Source of the DNA: Setophaga petechia
Lineage: Eukaryota > Chordata > Aves > Passeriformes > Parulidae
Direction: 5' to 3'
Assembly: GCA_024362935.1 (NCBI GenBank)
Contig: JANCRA010000025.1
Location: 9,078,936 to 9,142,935 of the forward strand
Length of the DNA stretch: 64,000 nt
The notes under the pieces were generated by a model that was not told where the DNA came from, did no database searches, and was given only the letters and a program-made list of their open reading frames with translations. Position 1 is the stretch's first letter. Every line of letters starts with the position of its first letter. Positions 1 to 12,198 of the stretch are shown here, in pieces. The translations under genes and the position numbers were made by a program.

Positions 1-51
1 CTGCCCTGCCTCATCCTTGATCCCCAGCTCTCCTGCCCTTGCTGTGCCCAG

Positions 52-190
52 ATGCAGGAGGAGAGAATCAACCTGGAGCAGCTTCAGGGGGATGAGAGGA
101 GCACAAGGGAGACTGACAGGGTCTGCTTTGGTCAGCCTGGCAAAACCACAGCTGAGCTGGACCACAACCGCCTCACTAAATATCTCTAAG
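52..190 (+). CDS. Candidate coding exon, protein not recognised
   Basis: A pyrimidine-rich run followed by CAG ends at base 51. An open frame starts at ATG (52-54) and reaches TAA at 187-189. A good donor (AAG|GTAAGC) begins at 191. The 45-residue frame starts MQEERINLEQLQ and ends with ELDHNRLTKYL; it is rich in E, R, Q, T and L and reads like real protein, with a possible short helix at its start. The frame is also open upstream to base 1, so the acceptor could be false. A second frame (52-304 region) is open across the same bases but has an arginine- and serine-rich, less natural composition. The stop lies one base before the donor, so a transcript using this donor need not be subject to nonsense-mediated decay. 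I do not recognise the protein; a chance match of splice-like signals is possible. Confidence 0.3.
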
Positions 191-890
191 GTAAGCAGGC
201 AGAAAAAGGAACAAGCTAAAAAAACTGGCAGTGTTAGCATGAAAAAAAAAAGTCTTTTGGAAAATAGACACAGATTTCTTACACCAAAGCAGCCTACATC
301 TTGAAAGGCCTGCTAAGAGTCAGTGCAGAGGGAACAGGAATGACAGCTTTTAGATGGAGCTTGAGCAGCTCACAGAACAGATGATATGACAGGGAGAGCA
401 AGGGCCAGATCCAGGCTTTTTTTTGTGCAACAAACACAGCAATGCTCAGCACATCCCTGGGGCTGGCAGCAGGCTGGGAAATGGGGATACCTGAGGAAGC
501 CAAACTTTTTTTTCTCACTTGTCTTTTCACTGCAACCTTTGTGGCCTGTTCCCCTGCTTCCTTCTCTACACTGCATGTTCCTGGCACTGCAACTCCACCA
601 CAGCTGGCTAAGGGGAAGGAGTCCCCATTTATCTGTTTGGAAAATTCTCCCTTGTTTTAAGCAATTAATATATATTTTTTTAATATTAGTACTACCATGC
701 TCATTTTAGGTGTGCCTGATTTTGGTGTTTTATCTGGTGAATACTGAAGTTAATTACAGTCAGTGTGCTTACTGTAATGGAACCTTTTCTTTGCACTCTT
801 CTCTCACAGTGAGCTAAAAAGAAAGCCTGAGCCCATATATGAAATCCTCATTCAAATACTGCATTCAGTCAAGCAGTTTAAAATTGCTTT
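191..890. other. Unique AT-rich DNA, no gene seen
   Basis: Short open frames occur on both strands but overlap one another and show no protein-like composition or paired splice sites. If the exon at 52-190 is real, this is the start of the following intron. Confidence 0.5.
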
Positions 891-923
891 GAGGGAGGGA
901 GGGAGGGAGGAGAGAGGGAGGAG
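891..923 (+). repeat. (GGGA)n purine microsatellite
   Basis: Four to five GGGA-type units degrade into mixed GA purine sequence. The tract is all purine over about 33 bases. It is an ordinary short tandem repeat with no sign of a flanking mobile element. Confidence 0.8.
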
Positions 924-3769
924 GCTTGGGGGGAGTGTGGTCCTGTACTTGGTGACTGCTGCAAGCTGGAACAGCACAGAGAAGGAAGGGCCTGTTTTTT
1001 GATATTCATAGCAGGCAATTTAATTTAAGGCTGGTGTGTTGCTGGTTGGAAATATGCATTAGATACCCAGATGCAAGAGAAATGGGTACAGAAAATGGCA
1101 AAATAAATACAGGATATTGGCTCATCTATGCAGAGCGCTGATTTCCTAAACCTGGCACATTGGGGATTCACTGCCTGCCCTGATTTTGTGTGTCACTGAT
1201 TTGGCTAGGATCTAAACACAGAGCTTCACAGTCACTGAACCACCGTCCCAGACCCAGCCAAGGCTGAGCACAAAGCAGGCCTGAACAAACCAGCAGGCAG
1301 ACTACAAAGGGAGAGTGATTGTTCTGCTTAGCAGCAGCACTGCTTCTGCTATGCTTAGCATAGGAACAAGTTAATTTGGGAGCACAATCTTCTTAAAAGG
1401 AAGCACTCTCCAGCCCAGCATCCCCAGGTTTCATGCAGTGTACTGCCCTTTTTACCATGCATGAACCATGGATGTTACTCCCAATGTATTTTTTACTGCT
1501 CAAGTAGTATAAAAGCTTCTGATAAAAATCAGCTCTCTTAAACCTCTGCCTGGCATCTTGTTAAAAACTGACATCATGTTTGCCTGTCATCATTGGCTCA
1601 CAAGGAAGTTTCTGCCATGATTTAATAAGCAAGAAGAAGGATTTTACTCTTAAGACAAAACAAGAAACTGCAATATCAAAACACTCATACAATTTTTCTC
1701 CAGTGCTCTTGGTCTAAAATACTTGGTCTTAACTGACTCTCCACAGAAGTGAAGATAGATTGTGAGTAAAAAACATGCCTAAAAAATATAGAGCCTCTAA
1801 ATGCTGTCCACAGCTCCATCCATATTAACAGAGGTGTAGAGATCATCAGTGTCCAGACACATGCCCCAAAACAGAACAGTTCAGCAGTTCAAGAGCTGAG
1901 AGCAGAGCAAGGAGGGGCCACCTGAGCACGCTCACCATGCTGAGACCTGCAGTGTCCAGTGGGACCTGAGGAGCCTCAGGGGGAACAAGCTGCCTTGGCG
2001 TAGGGATTGCAAGGAACTGTCCTGCCAGCAGCACAGCACAGGCACCCACATCCTCTCTCCAGGATGTGCAGGCACTTCTGCCAGGAAGGAAGGGATACAA
2101 CCTTGTCTCTCCTTTGCTGCAGTGACCACCCTTGGATGCTTTCACATTTCCTGGGGGCAGCCAACATAAATTAGAGAAATTTTCAACCTCCTCTAAGACA
2201 TTCAGGGCACTCAGCACTGGGCTGCCAGAGAAGCAGCCTGCACTTTTCTCTCACTGCTGGCTTAAGTCATGTTCTCCTCAGCATGAGCTGCTCCTTTGCT
2301 ACCCATGGCAAGCTATGCCATGGGTCGGAACCACCATACTTTGTTCTAGATTTTTGTGTAACAGCCTGCAAAATACCACAAAAGGAGGGCAAGCAGCCCC
2401 TTGGACTCCCCATTTCTCACCTGCCAGGGAGCGTGGTAAACACGGGGTGACAGGGGGAGAGCTCCTTCCCTCCTCTGTGCAGCAGTAGAGCTCTGAACTC
2501 CACTCTGGCCTCATTCAGCAGAGCCAGCAGCTGCACACGGGCTGAATGAAGACCCAGAGCCCAGCCCCACGTTCGGTGCTGTGCAGGCAGTGGGGCAGTG
2601 CTGCCCTTCAGCTGCCCCAGGGGCCATTCCAGAGCCATCAGCTGCAATGCATGGAGCAAAGGCACCGAGCCCTGCTGGGGCACTCAGAGCATGAACAAAA
2701 TGAGTGCTGGATATAGCATCCTCATTCAAACAGCACAGCATTTTAGCACCAGAAATAGTATCTTTCTCTTTTTCTTTTTTTTTTTTTTCAGTGAAACTAC
2801 TGGCAGAGAAAGATGCAACTTAGCATGAAAATAAGTATCAGAATAAGGCCCTAGCTGAATAGTCAGTACTCTGCATAATTCTCTCTTTTCATCCCCTCAG
2901 CCTAGATCCTCTCCAAATATTCAGATCAAAATTTGCAAAGTAGCTCCAGCATTTTGGCCATCAAAGTAAAAGCTGGAAAATTTAGATTCTGCATCCATCA
3001 CATCCCTCTACTTCGAATAAAATCAACTCTCTGATTTTGACATCAGGCTAATCATGAAGTCTCTGTCCCTTTCTTTCTGTATCTCTGTCAAAGATCAAAG
3101 AGCCACAAGAGATATACTTACTACAAAAAAAGAGAAATATACAATTTTAAGGAATGTATTCAATTCCCCTCTCTACTTAAATATTTTTTTACATGCAACA
3201 TCTTCACCTTCAGCATATGAAAAACCATGTAAGGGAAAGGACAGAGAGAAAACCACAAGTCAGGATAAACTGGGGAATAATATTCCTGCCATTTAATGTC
3301 AAAAGTCTGTTTCAAAGATCCCTGAATGATTTACACAGAGCATATGTTTGAATGATGCATTGCTAGACAATAGAAAAGACCAGCAGAGGGAAGTAGTCTA
3401 AAATTATAACTGAAAATTAAAAATTACGAGCAAAAATACAGAACAGGAGACAAATCCAACGACATAATTTTCATGTTAACTCTCTGGGCAGTACAGTAAG
3501 AAGGCCAGAATACACTCCTATCAAAAGCAGTGGGAATAACCCTTAGAGCCATCTTTCTCAAATCACAGATGAATTCAAATGGGAAGAGGCACGCAACAAC
3601 AAAAAAAATAGTTGTTAATGCATAAAACTACTGTATGACTTCCAATAGCTGGACTCAAGAACCCTGGTTAAATACTGACTTTCTTTCAGAGTCAATCAGA
3701 TAATAAGACCCCTTTAGAAGCACAGAATAGTTAAATTCATCACCATAATTTAATTGTAGAAGGTTATTA
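924..3769. other. Non-coding stretch, no gene seen
   Basis: Mostly unique sequence, GC-richer between about 1850 and 2680. Open frames of up to 123 codons in that GC-rich part have no recognisable domain and overlap on both strands. A short T-run (2775-2788) and a 10-bp-arm hairpin (2301-2325) lie here. A weak CTCF-like core (CCAGCAGAGGGAA) sits at 3380. Confidence 0.5.
2301..2325. repeat. Short perfect hairpin
   Basis: The arms ACCCATGGCA (2301-2310) and TGCCATGGGT (2316-2325) are perfect reverse complements around a five-base loop. It contains an NcoI-like CCATGG on each arm. It is probably a chance structure; nothing nearby assigns it a role. Confidence 0.55.
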
Positions 3770-4100
3770 AAGAGCACTTCGACTCCCCTCCTGCTTCGGC
3801 GCTGCTTTTGTGTATTAAACTCAGACTAATCAAATTGCAGATTCCAAGAGTACTGTATTAGTCATCCCCATCCCTTTTAATTTGTTTAATGGCCTCCTTT
3901 TTTCTCCCCCCTCTTGTGTGTGTGTTCTGACTGGCTGTGCAGCGCTTAGGCTCACGACATGTAAATAAAGAATGGATAGGGGAACAGTTCGTCGAAAAGA
4001 ATAAAGCGTGCCTCCATTCTAAAGTTACATTTGATGTCAGCGTAATTCATGGGACGTGTACTGCAAGCAATGGTGCTTATTATTTCTGCTTAGCTGTCTA
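3770..4100. promoter_or_regulatory. Candidate conserved non-coding element
   Basis: Unlike its AT-rich surroundings this block keeps several CpGs (near 3780, 3942, 3955, 3990 and 4007) and is free of recognisable repeats. It includes a forkhead-like GTAAATA (3961-3967), several TTAAT/ATTA homeodomain-type cores, and densely non-repetitive text up to about 4100. CpG retention in otherwise depleted DNA often marks constrained enhancers. Conservation was not measured, so the boundaries are approximate. Confidence 0.35.
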
Positions 4101-4107
4101 CAGACAC

Positions 4108-4160
4108 AGGAGGAGAGGGAGAGGGAAAAAAAAAAAAGGCAGAAAGGAAAAGAAAAGAAG
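4108..4160 (+). repeat. Purine-only tract
   Basis: Apart from a single C at 4140 the run is all A and G: GGAGGAGAGGGAGAGGG, then an A12 run, then an AG mix. Such asymmetric purine runs can form triplexes. Directly adjoins the candidate conserved block. Confidence 0.75.
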
Positions 4161-7100
4161 TCTGAATTTACACTTACTGCTTCAAAAGCCCTTTTGTGCA
4201 TCGCCAACTTCTCCTGGCTGAAGATGCAGTATTTTGCCAAAAAGTCGACTGCAAGAGCAGACAAAAAAGGATAAAATAACCCATAACAGAACTCCTTTCC
4301 CCACTTTTCCTTAAGAATTTCTGTGAATTGCCATAAAGAGAATGATTTTTTTAGATGCACAACAACACTGGCCACAGACACCTCTTCTTGCAGAAATTTC
4401 ACTTTGTGGTTTGCTTCTTGTGTTTTGGTTGGTTTTGTTGTGGGCTTTCTTTTTTTCTTTTTTTTTTTCCCCTTCTCTTTCTTATTTGGAAATGTCTTTT
4501 CACCTGGCCTAGGGCACAAAGTCAAATTTAGCCATGAATAGGAGATGTTTAACATGTATAAAGCATAAGAGCTTCGTCCTGGCCAGGCAGTAGTCTGGGA
4601 GTGTGGCTAGAGCTTGTTATTTGTTTTAAATGTTAAGGAAAAGAACCACTTCAGACTCGTGATCTGCGGAGCAGCATCCTCCATAGGTTCTCCCAAATAT
4701 GCCACTAGAAATCAAATTCCTTTAGTTTGCTCCAGTCAGAATAGACAGGTATACAAAAAAACTTTTGTCTTTCAGTATTAAGCAGCTATATCACAGAAAA
4801 GACAAAACTTTTCCTATTTCCCTCTCTTACTGAGATCAAGTAGGACATCATTAAAAAACACCACGTAGGATTTCCGATCCTTAAGGTTTTTTGCTTGTTT
4901 CCAGGCCTGTCATCCAAGAAGATGAAGAATGAAATTGGCCTTACTTCCTCACACCTAACACAGCATGAAAAACTGCTGCAAGTAGGATGAGAAAATTGGA
5001 GGGGAAATTCAGATCACACCACAAACACAGGCTGAGCTCATGAGTTCTGTGGATGGTACCAACTCCATCACCTCTGCATTCAAACTCCTCCTAATAATTA
5101 TTGGTTCCTTTCCAACCTCTTTCTCTGTGTCCCAAGACTGCCATTTCTATCACCTCATTATCACGTTCATAGGAAAGAAATCTTATTTTCACATCAAGGG
5201 AAATCACTAGGGAATTCAGGACCTGATAGGGAAAAAGTGTTGGGTCTCAGCTTTTCCAATTTATTGTTCATTTAGAGTGAGAACTGGAAAACCGAGATAA
5301 TAATTTGCAAAACTGTCCCAGAATAAAATCTGAATTATTATCATCATCATTGTCAGTAAAATTATTTTGCTGTAAAGAGAGAAGGAGTGATTCACAATGT
5401 GGTGGCAATGTCATATTCTGGCTGGTATCTAAACAAGCTTACAACATAAACCTCTTGTTTCCTTTTAAAAGAGTACATTTGTGTTCAGGTTGTGTTTTGG
5501 GGCATGTGCAAGGAAGGTTCCTATTGGGAGGGAATGTTCATTGTTTGTTTATTGCTGTGTCCTAAAGCGTACAAAAGGACAAATAAAGATGCTTGAATGC
5601 CATTGTTTCTTATCCTATATACTCCAGATGAACCAAATCTGTGTGATAAAAACAACAAAAATGTCTTGGCTTTCCATGTCAAAACAGCAGCAGAGATTTC
5701 TATTTCAAGCACAAATTGACAGATGCTCCAAGATTGTTGTTATCACATGGTGTTCTTTCTAATTCCAAACTTAACTGTGATGCTGAAAGGAATGAGAAAA
5801 CTATTTTCTGGCCAAACTGGTTTTGCACAGCTCTATGTTACTGTCAGCATCTAAGAAAAATTTAAGTCAAAGACAACCAATGCACTAATGGCAGAGGTTC
5901 CAGAAAAGATTTGTACTGTACTTAGTATTGAACATTTCCCCGGACCTAATACCTGTTTTCACCACAAAAATTTTCAGAAGTTGTCCTTTTTTTGTTTGCA
6001 CACCGTCATGGGCTTGGGAGATGTAGATGCTCCAACCCGCTGGGAAGCATCACATCTGGGAAGATCTGCATTGGCGCCCTCTGGTGATTCTGGAAAACAA
6101 CAAACCATGAAAGAAAAGCTGCCATTTCACTTGTAATAAAACCTTGACGTTTCTTCTCACCTAAGTCTTATATAAAGTTGCAACTTCCCTTGCATCTGAG
6201 TGTTTAATCCAATTGAGGAAGCAATTAACAATTCAGGAAGCAATTGACAATTTCAGGAAGTGAAAGATGGAGGGTCATGTCTCTCCCAGAAACAGGGGAT
6301 CAGGAAAGAAAACTTCAGTACTTACTTAAGCAACTTTTAAGGTCAGGTTAGTCTCTTAAACCATCTATTCTGCTTTGCTGAATCACGAAGGCCAAAGGAT
6401 GTCATATATTCCTGTGTAACTGGTCCAATTATTTGTACCTAGCCAAAGCACAGATTTCAGGAAGACTTTCCTGTTTTCATCTGAAGCTGGCAGAATATGG
6501 AGAATCCTATGTGGATGCACAGTTCATTATTTCTAAAACCAGTGTTTGGCTTACATGACACTTGAACTTGTTTTAAATCTCAAAAAAATCAGTTTTTGCA
6601 AGGTTAAAGAACCCTTTATGTATTATATCCTTCCTTTAAAACGACTTACATGCTGTAGTAAAGATTATGTTCAAAGGAAATTAAATTAAGTATTTCTGTC
6701 AAACCTTTTTACCATTCTTTAAAAGATTTTCCAGTGATCCTTGTCCCCCCTAAAAAGTCTGGCAGCTTTTTAAGACCAAAACTGTATGGACAGTCTCACC
6801 AGCACCATTGATCTCCTCTAACTTGCCCTTTTCCTCCAGTATGGCCAAAGGGGCAAACAAAGAGCAATTTTCCATTCTAATCTTGGGCAATAATTTCAAC
6901 TTTAGGAAACGGATTTTCTGCAGTCATGTTCCTCATGCATCTGTTTCTCTCCCTTTGTTTATTCTCCTCATCCCCAGGAAGTTTTAAAATCGTTGATCAA
7001 TTTTGACCAAGTGAGACAGAGGTGTAGAGGGTTGACAGGAATTAAGTACCTACAAGTTCCATGAAAATAGGCAGCAGAGTAGAGGGAGGGAGGGAGGCCC

Positions 7101-7754
7101 TATTAATTCCCTCATTGAGGGAAAGACCTCAGCATGAGCTCAACCTTTGTTACAGCCTGGAAATCCACACGAGAGAGAAATCCTGGAAAGCAGCCATCAT
7201 TAGTAGCACTGCTCATGGAACCACCTGTTTAATTAATTATTCTCTGCTGTAAAGAACCGTTTAAAACCAGCTCCATAGCTTTCAATATAAGCTTGCTTGC
7301 AGTGCCCCCAGTAGGAGTCACAGAGACTGAGGTCTGGGGGAGCTGGTGCATTTTACCTCTCACAGTATATACCCTAAAAGGCTGCTAGAGGTCTTTGGGC
7401 TTGGACAGACACACGTTTGGGTCTGCCATATTCTTCCTGCTGGTTCTCAGCACTTTACTGCCAGGAACATTCTTCTGCCCTCCCACAATCAGGCTCTGTC
7501 TCCTCTCACTGCCTTTACCAAGGAGGAGCCCAGTGTGATTGCATGCAAAGTCATGCTCAGGCCCTTACTCTGTAGCCACACAGTTTGCACAGAGGAAGAA
7601 CACCTAAGAAAAACCTGCTGCCAAACTCAAAATAAATCCATCTGAGTATGCCCGTACTGAAACAGCATCGTGAACAAGTGAGATTTATGAGATAGAGAGA
7701 GCATGCACCCTTCAGGCTGGGCTAATTAGTCACCCTGCACCAAATGTGAAGTCA
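4161..7754. other. Non-coding stretch with few landmarks
   Basis: AT-rich unique sequence with no supported gene. Pyrimidine-rich runs lie near 4440-4490. A small local direct repeat of the AGGAAGCAATT type is seen near 6215-6260. One CTCF-like site is listed separately. Confidence 0.5.
6073..6087 (-). promoter_or_regulatory. CTCF-like binding site
   Basis: On the - strand the bases read TCACCAGAGGGCGCC, differing at about one position from the core commonly written CCACCAGRGGGCGC. CTCF binds such sites to set chromatin loop boundaries, and motif direction matters for looping. The motif has an intact CpG in AT-rich surroundings. Binding cannot be judged from sequence alone. Confidence 0.45.
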
Positions 7755-7854
7755 GAGAATCATAGAACATCCTGAGTTTAAAGGGATCCACAGGGACCAT
7801 CGAGTCCAACTCCTGCCCCTGCACAAGACAAGCCCAAGTCTTGATTCCAAAGCA
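7755..7854 (-). mobile_element. CR1 LINE 3'-end fragment
   Basis: The + strand reads as the reverse complement of an avian CR1 3' end: GAATCATAGAA, then a diverged GAAGGGACC-type motif, then GAGTCCAACTCCTGCCCCTG. The copy is 5'-truncated, as CR1 copies usually are. It ends where the solo LTR and its target duplication begin, so the LTR landed at or near its edge. Confidence 0.8.
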
Positions 7855-7860
7855 GGTAAG
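7855..7860. repeat. Left target-site duplication GGTAAG
   Basis: Identical to 8249-8254 on the other side of the LTR. A perfect copy suggests limited time since insertion or chance preservation. Confidence 0.85.
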
Positions 7861-8248
7861 TGTAGCCATGATATTTTCTGAAAAATCCTTTCCTTAGGAC
7901 TTTTTCTCCTGAGAGCCTTGGAGGCCTCAGGAACAAAATATTAACAATGGTTATCTGCTGCTGTGGAATGCAACAGGTGGATCTGTGATTGGTCTCATGT
8001 GGTTGTTTCTAATTAATGGCCAATCACAGTTGAGCTGGCCCGGACTCTCTGTCCGAGACACAAGATTTTGTTATCATTCCATTCTTTTTCTATTCTTAGC
8101 TAGCCTTCTGATGAAATCCTTTCTTCTATCCTTTTAGTATAGTTTAAATATAATATATATAATAAAATAATAAATCAAGCCTTCTGAAACATGGAGTCAG
8201 ATACTCACCTCTTCCCTCATCCTAAGACCCCTGTGAACACCGTCCACA
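7861..8248 (+). mobile_element. Solo LTR of an endogenous retrovirus
   Basis: The 388-bp unit starts TGTAGCC and ends GTCCACA, giving canonical TG...CA ends. It is bounded by the identical six bases GGTAAG at 7855-7860 and 8249-8254. A 6-bp duplication is typical of class II (ERVK/beta-like) integration. AATAAA signals at 8161 and 8169, followed by the GCCTTCTGA block, place R-U5 at the right and give + orientation. No internal retroviral sequence flanks it, so it is the product of LTR-LTR recombination. It is related along its length to the LTR at 34437. Confidence 0.85.
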
Positions 8249-8254
8249 GGTAAG
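8249..8254. repeat. Right target-site duplication GGTAAG
   Basis: Identical partner of 7855-7860; together the two define the exact LTR boundaries. Confidence 0.85.
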
Positions 8255-11200
8255 TATTCCAGCTTTGAAGAGACACAGTAGAAAGGTTAATATTTCCTTA
8301 GGTACAGATAGAATAATGTACTTTCACCCAATGCTGAGAATTAAAAACATTGTTTTTATTGAAACTAGAAATAATTCTAACAAAATATTTTGAAGAGGGT
8401 CGCAAAACTAAAATTTAATCCCTTTAAAATAAAAATAAGTAACTGGCACTAGAATACTTTTTTAGTCCAATATTTCTAAGGTCATACCTCAAAAAGGCAC
8501 TTGAGAGAAAAACAAGCTTTATTACTAGTGCAAAGAACAGGAAAATTAGTGTTTGGTTCTTTGTTCCCAGGCTGACCACCACCTGTAGCATTTGCTCCAT
8601 GCACTCAGTTGTGCTGTAAATCTGCTTTCTGGACTCCTGTGTGTTTCTCAGGGTGCACAGGGAACAATCCATTAAAAGAGTCAAAAGTTTGCAGAGAAGA
8701 GGGCCCAGCAAGTGGGTATGAACAAGGGTAGTGAAGGAAAATGCCAGGCAAATAGAGGAGGGCTCCAGGCACACTAAGGGGAACACCCAGGCGTGGGGGA
8801 CACTTCCCTGGGGATCTTGTGGCCATGCAGAGCTCATGGACACATCAGCTTTGGCAGCATGCCCCGTTCCTGAGGAGGGGAAAGTGGCTTACTTTGCTTT
8901 TGTAAACTACAGCTCTCATACTTGCAGTAAGCTTCTCATATTAAAAGAATATTAAAATTGAAAAGTCAAGTACTTAAAGGCCATGAAATCATGGAAAATA
9001 CTACAGTACTGCATGATTAAAGGCCACATCATGATGCAAGAAAGAGGGTAAAAGTCAAACTATACAGGAAACTTTAGCTTGTCCTTTCAAAATACTTCAA
9101 AGCAAGAAAAAAATGGAGGTAGCCATATCATGAAATCAGTACCAACCTCTATTCCTACCCTACTCCATAACTTCAATTTACTTTATAATTACATTTGTTG
9201 TCTGTTCTTTAAATTATAAAGAAGATCTTATAACATTTTATGAACATCAAAAGATGAACCCTCTTAACCTTCCCTGAATAACACATTTTTTCCCATTTTA
9301 CAGATAGGGAAACCAAAAGATTAAGTAACATTTCCAAAGCCAGTGAACACTGTGGTAGCAGACACAGAAATCACTGCTCTTCAGCATTGTGCTTTAACTG
9401 GAGACAATGGACTCCCGTGGGATATCTGTGTCAGAGCTTTGAAGGACATCAAAGTACACCAGGCTGTCAATAGAGATAATGGAATAATTGGCAACTGTGT
9501 CCAGGATGCTTTTCCTTTCAGGAAAGCTGGATTAGGATCTTCAGCCAATTAAGTAATGCTGTTGACTGGGCAATCATAGATGTTTATAGACACATAGAAA
9601 GGAAACTACAAGGGAAAGAATAACCAGGGGCTCAATTAAATTCTAAAACCAGTATACTACTTACAAGAAGCTGAAGAAACTTTGCTGGAGTAGAAACTAA
9701 CTTATGGTGGAACTTGGCCATTAAAACATCAGGGTTGGGAACAAAAACCTTCAGGCTCCTGGCAATAATTCTGAATCAACTTACTTGCTTTTCAGAGCCA
9801 ACCATTTCATATGGAACCAGGGATCAGACTAATATTGTATAAAAGACATAAAATGAATGTCAAAAGTGAATGCAAAGGCACACACCTCTTTCCCCAAAAA
9901 TCAGCTTTTTTTAAAGTCCATCAATATTTTTTGAATGTAAAGGGACTAATTTCTCATCTGCCTTTGAAAGACTTTAAAATTTCATATTTTTAATCAAAAT
10001 AAATCCCTTTAATGTACCCTATTGCAAGAAAAATATGACAATATATTCAACAAAAATGTTTTCTGAATGGTGTTGTCCAACACTTTTACAGGTTTTCAAT
10101 GTTTGCCATGAACTATGGGCAGAGGTAGATTTAACACACCACTACTGGCAGATAAAAGCACAGAACAGGTTCAAGAGTCTGTAAAGTTTGTACTCCCATG
10201 TTAAACAAGTAAAAAAGCAAATTTAGGGGCACAGCAACACTTTCATATGAAAGAGGAGACCTCTTTTCTGGGTTAAGGGGGTCCAAAGGGCACCTCATTT
10301 TACAGGCATCCCCAACAGGCAGTCCTGTAACTTCCAGGTGTGGAATCCACGAGGCATTGTAAATAACTCACTTTATTCCCCCTTAAAAAGAAACACACCT
10401 TATAAATTTAAGATTCAGACTTTGATCTGAACTAGTTTCTCTACTCTTCTCCCCCCTCCTTCTTTCTCTCACCCATTCACATAAACATAGAAATCCTAAT
10501 ATTTTGGATACCTCTTGCTGGGTTACACAAATGTTACCTGGTCTTTGCAAATAAGGGTGTGGATGCCATTGTAACAGCAAGGGGCAGCCAGGCCACCATT
10601 CCCAAAGCTCTGCCATGAAATAGGAAAGGCCAGGAGGGGAGAAATTCAAGTGTATATCATCAAACTCAAGCATCCCTGGGCGATAAATATATAAGCACAA
10701 CTTCTTCAATAAAGATTGTGCAGGTAAAGGACTCTCAGTAAGGCATGATGAAACTGAAAAAGGTGTGTTCTCCTCCCACATGCCCCAAAGATGGACAATC
10801 TATTTCACAGCATCTTGATAAAACTTAAACATTACCACATTATATAGCTCAAACAATGATATCTGTTATGAAGGAATGCATTTCTCTCAAGGTTTCATTC
10901 TTTTGGACAGCTTTAATTTTTTAGCATCAGTTTTTCCTTTGCTAGCCCAGCTGTCAAGGGTGGTCATGCTTTCCTTTTATAATTTATCTTCACTTCTGCC
11001 AAACTAGAAGTAGACCTGTACCTTTCTACACCCTCCTAAAGATTTTCTGCTGACTTTTGAAAATGTCTGACTCTATAATATGAGGCAGGCATTCTGATTC
11101 ATGCTACCCCTGTCTCATGCTTCCCTGGTTAGGCACAAGTTCAAGGAGGATTTACAGAAAGTTATTATGTTTTACCTCATTAGGTCTTACCCTTTCAGAG

Positions 11201-12198
11201 TGTATTAAAGTTCAATAGCATTGTAGCTTGATGCCTGGCTTTGCTACTAAGGTTTCTTTCAAGATGCTCTGTCCACAGAGCTGTGGGTCATTAGACACTT
11301 TTCAGTTTCTTACCACCAAAAATGCGTCAGCAGGAAAAGCCTCAGTGATCCTGCTTTATGAAAACAAACAGGCAACAAAACTCACAACAGATACTCTCAT
11401 CTTTGGCACTGATGTCAAGATTTACTAGTGAGTGAGAGAGAGCTTGGGGGCCTAATTCTTCACTTGCTTGAACTTTTGGGGTCAGCTGGCAAAATCTTGA
11501 TCAAATCAAATCAATTCCAAGGCAGTGCCTGTCTTGTCAGGACAAAATGGGAAGCCTTTTGTTTCTGAGGGACTCAGGCCTTATCAGCTCATTCTGTCAC
11601 TCATACTTCCTCAGCCCACTTGCAAATCCTCCTGGATTTACTGCAGATGTATGAAGCTTGCTGGAAATAATAGTACAAGCAAAGAGGCTAGTCCAGCTAT
11701 CGACTCCAAGCTCTGGGTAATACCAATGGGAAATTATTCACACAAAAGGTGCGCTGGGGTGACAAATGAAGAGTGTGCTTTGGCCCTTTGGAGATGCTGG
11801 CAGCTTGGACAAAGCTAACACACTAATGCCAAACAGCTCCCTTTATCTGGTTGCATGCTGAGCACTTGCCTCCCTTTCCTGATACCAGCACCCTGCCCAC
11901 CCCTCACACCAGCCTTTCATGCACACAGGTTGCTTTCTTCTATGCAGTCTAGCATGAAATGGAAATCTGCAGCAAGAACTTGTCTAAAAAAGCATTATCT
12001 TCTCTTTGCTTTTACCAATAGACATTTAATGTTTAAATGCAGCAAAACTGAATATTCCTCAACAAAACAAGGAGGAATGTGAAGAGAGATTCATGCCACG
12101 TTTTCTCACATCTGCTACTCACACCACTGAGACACGGAAATAATTCTTTTGCCCCCTTTCTAATATCTAAGTTTCTTCCACCCTATTACTGCATACCT
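8255..12198. other. Non-coding stretch, no gene seen
   Basis: AT-rich unique DNA apart from the MIR-like SINE at 9288. Open frames of 132-139 codons on the - strand (8424-8843, 10383-10781) have no recognisable domain and no start, promoter or splice context. Confidence 0.5.
9288..9410 (-). mobile_element. MIR-like SINE fragment
   Basis: CCCATTTTACAGATAGGGAA, then a diverged AAGATTAAGTAACATTT and GCTCTTCAGCATTGTGCTT match, in order, the reverse complement of the MIR/CORE-SINE family as I remember it (ATTTTACAGATGAGGAAACT ... TTAAGTAACTTGCC ... TGCTCTTAACCACTATGC). It is highly diverged, as expected for an element that was active early in amniote history. Confidence 0.6.

Noticed and set aside
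1846..2217. 123-codon - strand open frame in GC-rich DNA
   Set aside because: Leucine- and alanine-rich without domain, overlapped by frames in other phases; no promoter or splice signals.
4037..4555. 172-codon - strand open frame
   Set aside because: Its lysine- and phenylalanine-rich parts come from A and T runs, and no domain is visible.
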